The notes under the pieces: model-generated
Database searches by the model: none
What the model saw: only the letters and a program-made list of their open reading frames with translations
Told to the model about the DNA's origin: nothing
Source of the DNA: Pleurotus ostreatus/Saccharomyces cerevisiae fusant
Taxonomy: Eukaryota; Opisthokonta
Assembly (NCBI GenBank): GCA_024196135.1
Contig: JAMQCK010000222.1
Span: 1-36,211 of the forward strand
DNA: 36,211 nt
Reading direction: 5' to 3'
Made by a program: the position numbers and the translations under genes
Shown: piece by piece, positions 29,681-36,211 of the stretch
How positions within the stretch are numbered: the stretch's first letter is position 1
Layout of the letters: each line of letters begins with the position of its first letter

Positions 29681-29942
29681 ATGTCCTCCAAGAACGAGAA
29701 GTCCGAGTCCAAGGCGTCTCTGCTGCCCAAGGGCAACAAGCAAGGTCGGTTTTTGTCTTCTACCTTCTTCTTCGAATACTTTCTGACAGCTCATAGGTGA
29801 TACCAAGCCCAAGGACGACAAGAAGCCGGCCAGCCCGTCCGCCGGCGTCAAGTCGACCAGCAGCGACGCTGAGTTCGCCAAGCTAGCCAAGAAGCACGGC
29901 TGGGGCTCGACGACCCCGAGCGGCGCGTCCCTCGGTGGCTGA
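29681..29942 (+). CDS. Small Lys/Ser-rich hypothetical protein
   Basis: Two coding exons, 29681-29744 and 29797-29942, give 69 aa: MSSKNEKSESKASLLPKGNK, a KPKDDKKPASPS stretch, then DAEFAKLAKKHGWGSTTPSG. I do not recognise the family. It is a hydrophilic, probably disordered protein with a short amphipathic EFAKLAKKHGW helix near the C-terminus. Support for reality comes from the TATA box, the leader intron directly before the ATG (ctgcagagccATG), the strong GT-AG coding intron that preserves frame, and a stop 81 bp before the convergent CCDC25-like gene. It could be a stress- or growth-regulated small protein, but the sequence does not say. Confidence 0.65.
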
Positions 29943-30023
29943 ACGCTTGTTTGCTCCAGTAGTCGATCGCTTGTGATGAGCGAGTGGGGAGGATGGAACA
30001 GAAGTGAATACGCAGCGGCGCCG

Positions 30024-31040
30024 TTACATGAAGTCTTCTTCTAGTGCCTTGCCTGTTAGCCTTTCCTGCTCGTCGTCCGAGCCTGGTTCGCCGCTGAATA
30101 AAGAGTCGTATGACCACGCTTTCTTTTGCGCTTCGCGCTCGCGTGCGAGTTCGAGGTCGGTCTTCTTCTACGAGAGAGGTTGGTAAGGTGAGCGGCAGGG
30201 AATGAGAAAGGATCGTCTACCTTCGCTGCTGCAGCGGCCCGCCGTGCAGCGCTCTCCTTCTTGAGGCGTTCGACTTTCTCTGCCTCGTGATCGACCTCGC
30301 GCTCGACCTTCGTCTTGTTCAGCCGGTTGACGATGGGATTCTCGCGCTTTGCAACATGAACTGAGCGTAATTCGTGTCAGCACATGTGGGTGCAATCTGA
30401 CATACGAACGCCTACCTCGCTTGACCTAGAGTCCGCTCAGTGAAGTCAGAGGTCTGATACTTCTGATTAGCGAGCGATCGACTCACTCGTTTGTCGCTGT
30501 GGAAAGAGACCTGGCCAACAGCCATGTCCCCAGTTTTCTGCTGCAGTCAGTCCCAACGCCACAGACAAGACTCAGAAAGGGTGCCGACCTTCAGATTGTC
30601 AGCAGGGGTATAAATGATCGTGAGGTTCTCTTTCTTGTTTCCTGGAAGGGTATTGAGAAGGTTAGAGTAACTTATATATCCAGAGTGTGGAAGCTAGCTA
30701 CCTTCAATAGAGTTAGCCTTGACGAGTTGCGCACAATCAGTGAGCAGCGCTTGAGGGATGTCCTCCCATGACATGCCGTCCGGCATGCGGAGATACACGT
30801 GTGCGGAGGAAAGCTTGTCGACGTGGAACCAAACATCCTGCGGCCATGCGTATTTGATTAAGTCCTCATCTACAAGATCGTCAACTAAAGTGAGATATCG
30901 TCTCGCATGCAACATGCTTTCGACTTTATCCTTGCCCATGTACAAGGTGACGGGTGGGTTATGAGCTACTGTAAGTCAGATGCTATCCACTTATCCCTCG
31001 TCCGAGGGTACCTACATTTCGACGTGAAGAATAGGACCAT
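30024..31040 (-). CDS. JLP2: CCDC25 / Jlp2 homologue (NFACT-R domain protein)
   Basis: Eight minus-strand exons, 31040-31016, 30965-30918, 30869-30702, 30641-30589, 30537-30487, 30425-30416 (10 nt), 30360-30221 and 30167-30024, give 212 aa, against 208 in the human protein as I recall it. Homology is clear throughout: [84 protein letters not shown] and a charged coiled-coil tail ending LEEDFM. The domain is the NFACT-R fold also found in Rqc2/NEMF; CCDC25 is reported as a DNA-binding membrane protein in animals, and the fungal role is unclear. Intron 2 (30870-30917) starts with GC. Intron 1 and intron 4 end in NAGNAG, so the protein may vary by one residue at each. The start lies 194 bp from the divergent PRMT3 gene. 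Confidence 0.9.
30416..30425 (-). other. 10-nt microexon of the CCDC25/Jlp2 homologue
   Basis: GTCAAGCGAG lies between gactctag and gtaggc. It is required to join DKR to [14 protein letters not shown] in frame (DKR-VKR-VHVAK), matching the KDVK..TVEKK..EILNRL alignment of the family. Confidence 0.75.
30870..30917 (-). other. Probable GC-AG intron of the CCDC25/Jlp2 homologue
   Basis: A 48-bp, stop-free segment runs from gcatgttgca to gatcttgtag on the minus strand, with a branch-site-like tagttgac. Removing it restores the invariant [12 protein letters not shown] (family KYENEDLIKHGW). No GT donor in the vicinity does so. Retention would insert 16 residues inside a highly conserved stretch. 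Confidence 0.7.
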
Positions 31041-31234
31041 AGCGGAGGATGATGGGAGTGGGAGAAAGCAAGGAGAACAAACCCTGCCTCTTTGGGACAT
31101 CGGCCCGTCGATCAGTCTCCGTTTTGTGGCGACATTGTTCCCGATCAGGACATACCAGGCGTGGGAAGTACGCGGATGGATGCTCGAAATTTCGTGAACG
31201 GCTCTTATCGACTTGGCATTACCTGCTTCCTACC
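31041..31234. promoter_or_regulatory. Divergent promoter, CCDC25-like / PRMT3-like
   Basis: A 194-bp spacer lies between two start codons. It has no TATA box. Both genes are housekeeping types, as is common for short shared promoters. Confidence 0.4.
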
Positions 31235-33289
31235 ATGTCTATACGTCTACCACCAGGACAAGCGATCCCCGACCCGGAAGAGCTCGTAGGGAGCGGTTCG
31301 GATTCTGAGAGCGACGACGATGATCAGGACTTCGACGATTGGGTTGAGGAAGATGCGCGCCCCTGCCGCTCGCTGTTCGACGACACAGTATCTGCCTCGG
31401 TGGAGGAGTCGCTGAAGTACGACGAGAAGACGCACGGGTTTGACTTGCGGGCATTTGTGACGCGTCTCTGTACGTGCTCGGCTTCGATCGCACGCGACAC
31501 ATAAAGATGAACATTGCGCGCCACAGCACTGGATTCGTATGGGCGGATACGATTGATCAACTACATCCGAACCACGGTGCGTTCTGTGATTATCTTGCGC
31601 GATCATGAGATTCTGAGATCGCTCCAACAGAAGCCTGCACCGAAGGACGCGCTTGCGCTGACGGGGAAGGAGCCGTTGTTCACTGATGATCAGTACCTGA
31701 AGCCTGCACTCGAGGATGATCCCCTTCTTCGTGCGTCTGCTTACCTTCCCCTCTCCTTCATTTGTTCACATACGCGCAACAGTCATCGAGGTCAACGAAG
31801 AGTGGTCTGACTCTGAAGACAGCGAAGACCCCGCTCGCAAAATCCGTGCGCTTGAGAACAAGCTGGCGCAAGCGCAGCGCGAGCTCATGGAATACAGAGC
31901 CATTGTGAATCGGCAGCTGGACCTCGACAGTGTCAGGGCCGAGGAACCCGCGAAGCCACCACGAGACGACGACACCCACTACTTCGACAGCTATGCTGAG
32001 AACGGTATGCAGAGCGATCGCCACAAAGGTTGTCGTGCTCATCCAAATCCCCCTAGATATACACGCTGTGATGATCAATGACAAAGTTCGCACCTCGACA
32101 TACGCGCACTTCATCCTCGGCAACCCGAAGCTCTTCGAAGATGCCATCGTCCTCGACGTCGGCTGCGGCACCGGTATCCTGTCCCTTTTCGCCGCCCGCA
32201 GTGGCGCGAAGCGCGTCTTCGCGGTCGATGCGAGCGAGATCGCACTCAAGGCCGAGCAGATCGTCAAGGCTAACGGGTATGAAGAAGTGGTGACGGTGAT
32301 CCGGGGCAAGGTCGAGGACATCCAGCTCCCGGACGGGATCGAGAAGGTCGATATCATCATCTCGGAGTGGATGGGCTACGCGCTACTGTACGAGTCGATG
32401 TTGGACTCAGTGCTTCGCGCGCGGGATCGGTTCCAGCCGAAGGTCATGGCACCGAGCCAATGCCAGATGATGCTTGCGCTCTGTGACGGCGATGAGGTGT
32501 ACAAGGAGAGGATCGAGTTCTGGAATGATGTTTACGGTACGCGTAACCACTTTTCGACATCAACAATCCGCTGACTGTGCCGTAGGTCTCGATATGTCTG
32601 TCATGGCGGGAAGCATCTACGACGAAGCCATCGTTGACGTCGTCGGCCCGCAAAGCTTGCTCAGCGAGCCTGCGGTTGTCAAGGTAAAGTGTCCGCACTT
32701 CCATCACCACGGCCGCACCTCACACCCACTTAGGACCTCTACCTCGGCGACATCACCCCCGCCCAGCTCGACTTCGTCTCCACCTTCCAATTGGTCGCGA
32801 CCAACGACCGACGCACCAAAGTCCGCGCCCTCGTGCTCTACTTCGACACCTTCTTCACCGCGTCCGGCGCGCCCATCAAGGAGGGCACCCAAGTCACCGT
32901 CGTGAAGGACCGGGAGGCGCAGCTCGCGGAGGTGTGGCCAGTGGGCGGGAAGCCTGCGCCGAAGCGGCGCCCGAGCTCAAATGCGGAGAAGGAGAAGGAC
33001 GCGAGCTTTAGCACGGGGCCGCAGAGCATCCCGACGCATTGGAAGCAGACGCTATTTTTCTTGCGCGAGCCGATTACCGTGAGCGAGGGTACGTATGATC
33101 ATCTACGACGGTAGGTGTATAGGACGCTGATCGAATTCACCAGGAACCGTCGTGTACGGCAGCTTCCACCTGAAGAAGAGCAAGACTAACTCCCGCGAAC
33201 TGGATGCCGAAATTCACTACTCGACGAAGGCGAGCGTCGATGCGCCCGCGACGGAAGAGACGGTCGTGCAGATGTACAAAATTCGATGA
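31235..33289 (+). CDS. rmt3: Type I protein arginine N-methyltransferase, PRMT3/Rmt3-like
   Basis: Eight exons, 31235-31469, 31527-31576, 31631-31730, 31783-32004, 32057-32536, 32586-32683, 32734-33088 and 33144-33289, give 561 aa. The acidic N-terminus (SDSESDDDDQDFDDWVEED) and the block HGFDLRAFVTRLSLDSYGRI, then RLINYIR, identify the PRMT3 subfamily, which methylates ribosomal protein Rps2. The catalytic core shows FDSYAENDIHAVMINDKVRT, SAM motif I VLDVGCGTG (234-242), post-I FAVDAS, the double-E loop with Glu306 and Glu315 (SEWMGYALLYES), and the THW loop (SIPTHWKQTLFFL). A helical segment (about 130-170, IRALENKLAQAQREL) precedes the core. The N-terminal C2H2 zinc finger of PRMT3 is degenerate here: the CLFC position reads SLFD, and the first His is Tyr62. 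Confidence 0.93.
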
Positions 33290-33587
33290 GGGGTGGCGCG
33301 CCAAACGTGGGCGATGCGCTAGATGTGTGCGATCCGGGTTGAATATGAAGTCAATGTACTTATGCTTGTATGTATTGGTATTTGGTACTACTTACTCTTG
33401 GCAAGTGGGCGATCTACTGTGTTGCCCTTTGACTTCAACCTCAAGCTTGGGGATTTGAGGCAACGTTCGGCAATTGCCGGGCGAGGCCCTCTATCTCACC
33501 ACCACTTGACCTCCGCCTTATCGCAGCGTTCACGTTCGCTCCTGGGCCAAATAGTCCTGCTCATTCCTAACTCTTGTCTCGGTAGCC
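33290..33587. other. Intergenic, PRMT3-like / dioxygenase
   Basis: A 298-bp stretch holds the 3' region of the PRMT3 gene and the promoter of the dioxygenase, with a CT-rich run (cctcattcctaactcttgtctcgg-like) before the ATG. No other gene was seen. Confidence 0.45.
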
Positions 33588-35205
33588 ATGCCTCTGTCGA
33601 CTCTTGTCGAACAAGCCGCCAATGCGCAGACTAACTTCCAGAGCGTGCCCATCATGTCAGTAAAGCCGTTTCGTGCTCGGGATAGGAGACACAGACTGAT
33701 CCATCGTGCCCGTTGCAGCGACCTGACTGATGCAGCCAGTCCGGATCCAGAGTTGCGCTGGCAGGTAGCGTTGAACATACGGGACGCATGCATCAACGTT
33801 GGCTTCTTCTATGGTCAGCTTCACCGTATCTCACGTGTCGAAGTCAAACCGCGAAATGGGCTAAACATCCACTATAGTCAGCAACCATGGCATCCCGGAC
33901 GAGACCTTCACGGACGTACTCTCTGCGATGAAGACATTCTACGGTCAGCCGCTAGAGAAGAAGCTGGAGGTGATTCCTTGCTCTCAGTGACTTTCGCTTA
34001 TGGCCGAACGGCCTCGGCTCACACGTTTGGTGCAGCTCGAGAACAAGAAGCAGCCCAATCTTATGGGCTACTCACCTCTACTTAGCGGCAACAACGACCC
34101 CTCCAACAGCGGCGACTTGCAGGAGGGGTACGAGTTCGGCTTTGAGCCGCTCGACGGCAAGACCGGCGAGGGAACTATCATTGGCGGCGGCAAGAATGTC
34201 TGGCCCGGCGATCTCCCTGAATTCAGGGAGAAGGCGTTGAAGTATTAGTGAGTTGCTTGGCTTTCATTCTATGTTAATAGACGTGACGATGGACGTCGAT
34301 GTCCTGCGCGATAGTCACGCGGCGCTTGGAGTTGGGAGGCTGATGTTCCCGTTATTCGCCCTCGCGCTAGGGCTGCCGGAGACGTTCTTTGAAGACAAGG
34401 TAAGCATGTGTCGACTACCAAAAGTCTGCACTATCGTTCACTTACCGTACAACAGACGCGAAATTCTGCTGCGCTGATGCGCCTGCTTCATTACCCACCG
34501 CAGACAGCAGAGGTAGACGAAAGCAAGGTGATCGGTATAGGGGCGCACACAGAGTAAGGTCTAGTCACTGCCTAGATTCTTGCTCCAACTGACGAACCGT
34601 CATAGCTGGGAGGTACGCGTCAAACATACGCGAAGCCCTTACCCCCATCACTGACTAGGTCCAGTGCTTCACCATCTTATGGCAAGAGCCCGGAAAGCAG
34701 GCGCTCCAGGTACTCAACTCCGAGCACAAGTGGATTCCAGCACCTCCCATCGAAGGCACCCTCGTTATCAAGTGCGTCCTCCTTGGATTCAGGCTATCGT
34801 AGTTGCCGGTGCTGACCCTTGTTGCAGTCTAGGCGACCAGCTTGCGCGCTGGACCAGTACGTCTGCCTCTAGGCGTTTCTTCGTGCGCGTGTGAGCTGAC
34901 CATCTGGGCGCGCCTTGCCCCCCTCTTCTCATGCAGACGACGTCTTCAAGTCCACCGTGCATCGCGCCATCAACCGAAATGGGGTCGATCGATATGCGAT
35001 CCCGCTGTTCTTCGGCACGGACTACGACGTGAAGCTCGAGGTGAGGGCGTTCCACGATGCATTCAAACCGTTGCGTGCTGACATGAATTATGCTGCCGCA
35101 TAGCCCATCCCTGGATGCGTGTCCGCTAAGAGGCCGCAAAAGTACGAAGTCGTGACAGCGGGAGACTATGTGAAGTCGCGCCTCCTGGCGACGTACGCGC
35201 ATTGA
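33588..35205 (+). CDS. 2-oxoglutarate/Fe(II) dioxygenase (isopenicillin N synthase-like family)
   Basis: Eleven exons, 33588-33655, 33719-33813, 33878-33969, 34036-34247, 34315-34399, 34456-34553, 34606-34612 (7 nt), 34659-34771, 34828-34856, 34937-35040 and 35104-35205, give 334 aa. The N-terminal DIOX_N part is recognisable (VPIIDLTDAASPDPELRWQ, ACINVGFFYVSNHGIP, MKTFYGQPLEKK). The double-stranded beta-helix follows, with the iron triad His215-x-Asp217 (GAHTDWEVQCFTILWQE) and His275 (STVHRAINRNG), then Arg285 for 2OG binding (DRYAIPLFFGTDYD). The usual RxS motif is R-Y-A here. Members oxidise small molecules; the substrate is unknown and no biosynthetic neighbours help. The Asp217 codon is split across the 7-nt microexon. 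Confidence 0.9.
34606..34612 (+). other. 7-nt microexon of the dioxygenase
   Basis: CTGGGAG lies between cgtcatag and gtacgcg. It joins CAC ACA GA to GTC CAG TGC TTC, completing the Fe ligand Asp217 and adding Trp-Glu of the conserved HTDWE motif. Skipping it would shift the frame. Confidence 0.8.
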
Positions 35206-36211
35206 GGGTAGCCGAGGCAATTCCCGTAGTACGTCCAGGAAGGGCCTCGAGGGGCGAGGCTGGAACGCCTGCGAGTCATCCACGCAAATATAGGCAAATG
35301 AACGATAACCGCGTGCAGCGCGCGGCAGCCTGCTGTAGACCGGTCTCGGGACATTTAGGAACGGGAACCCTGCTTTAGGGAAATATCGGGGGTCGATTCA
35401 TGGCCGACGGGTGCTAGCCTTCTGCGCCTGGGCAGGCATCCCGAGGCGAAGGGGTAGCATGCTTCATCTCCGGAATGTTTCAGCCGAGAAAGGTAAGCTA
35501 CTACCTTGGGCTATGTGCTATGAAAGAGGATGGTCCGATAGGTTAGACTCCAAACGCTGTAGCGCTTTATGAAGGCGACATGATATGAGCCGTGTGCTTT
35601 GGGAAATTTGCCACGTGCTATCAGCCACGCGGTCGAGGACGTCGACGTCGACTTCATGTACTCGCCTCTCTGCCTCCACTTTCCACTCGAACTCGTTCCC
35701 GGCTGTCAAACTCCATCACACACCCACTTCCGCCCACAAAAACGCATAGCATAGCATACGCAGCGAGCAACAGATATAGTACGAGTACCGCGTATAGACG
35801 GGATATCGCAATAGATGGTAATATAAGCAGTCCGTGGGGTCCCAGGGCTATACCGTACCGTAAACATATGGATACGAGTACGTATGTAGCTATAGGTAAC
35901 CCCCGTCAGATAGGTGGATGGCAATCTATAATGCAAATCTAGTAACATACACAATGAGAATAGGGATAAGGGTAGGTAGGTAAGAGAGCAGGGCCTGCGG
36001 CGGCGCGTTCGAGGGAATGGTATGAGGTCAGAACAACCCATGAAGGAGTCAACCAGCGACCACCTCCCAGCCGAAAACACACCGGGGGAACACAGGCACA
36101 GTCCAGCGGCGCGGAGGCCGGAAACGTATATAGCAAGCAGCGGCCATACCAACATGGGCTCGCAGGCAGGTGAGAGGGAGTCCTCGCCTAGTAGTAGATG
36201 GGTACGGCGAG
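35206..36211. other. Terminal region without recognised gene
   Basis: About 1 kb lies after the dioxygenase stop. It is less GC-rich in parts (tatagtacgagtaccgcgtatag and similar at 35770-35940). Open frames on both strands (e.g. 36155-35706 minus, 35592-35942 plus) lack family resemblance. It may be the 3' region or promoter of a gene beyond the window. Confidence 0.5.

Noticed and set aside
34248..34314. Acceptor ttaatag at 34280 for dioxygenase intron 4
   Set aside because: It would create a TAA stop at the junction; the next AG (34313-34314) restores KYYHAA..GRLMFPLFALAL, the family sequence.
8696..35205. A secondary-metabolite cluster (MFS carrier, PLP enzyme, 2OG dioxygenase, PDR transporter in one window)
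   Set aside because: No backbone enzyme (PKS, NRPS, terpene synthase) or pathway regulator is present, and the genes are interspersed with housekeeping genes.

Overview
The window looks like nuclear DNA of a filamentous basidiomycete, most likely an Agaricomycete (a Polyporales-type white-rot genome would fit, but this is inference). The reasons are the GC-rich coding sequence, many introns of about 50 bp with gtRNGY-type donors and CTNAY-like branch sites, two proteins with the usual Agaricomycete F-box/'VCSLWR' style, a fungal PDR transporter and an HMP1/CsbD-like protein. No rRNA, tRNA, CRISPR array or intact transposon was seen. I rebuilt exon structures by hand. Every multi-exon model below closes in frame.

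Layout: 227-5187 (+) full PDR/ABCG transporter; 5612-6835 (-) F-box-like protein; 7082-8083 (+) EB1 microtubule plus-end protein; 8696-10545 (-) monocarboxylate-transporter-like MFS carrier; 11704-13853 (-) PP2A activator (PTPA/Rrd1) with an unusual APW-repeat tail; 13975-16555 and 16922-19291 (+) two tandem paralogues of an unrecognised coiled-coil family; 19458-20863 and 21427-22842 (-) two tandem paralogues of a secreted or membrane protein with an IFI6/IFI27-like C-terminus; between them, at 21270, a truncated and nonsense-mutated copy of the first exon of aps2; 23564-24747 (+) the intact AP-2 sigma gene; 25154-25696 (-) HMP1/CsbD-like; 26026-27171 (+) PLP enzyme of the ACC deaminase/D-cysteine desulfhydrase family; 27276-28652 (-) F-box protein; 29681-29942 (+) small Lys-rich protein; 30024-31040 (-) CCDC25/Jlp2 homologue; 31235-33289 (+) PRMT3-type arginine methyltransferase; 33588-35205 (+) 2OG-Fe(II) dioxygenase. 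The last kilobase holds nothing I can support.

Most genes are unrelated housekeeping functions (endocytosis, microtubules, PP2A assembly, ribosomal-protein methylation, transport), so this is not a metabolite cluster. The striking part is 13975-23650, where two different local duplications lie back to back. One is an unrecognised gene pair whose two intron positions and phases are conserved. The other is a segmental duplication that copied an IFI-like gene together with its divergent promoter and the first exon of aps2, leaving a dead aps2 stub between the two IFI-like copies.

Gene structure is also unusually instructive here. There are microexons of 12 nt (in both IFI-like paralogues), 10 nt (CCDC25 homologue) and 7 nt (dioxygenase), a probable GC-AG intron in the CCDC25 homologue, and stop-free 3n introns that make one spliced gene look like a single uninterrupted reading frame.
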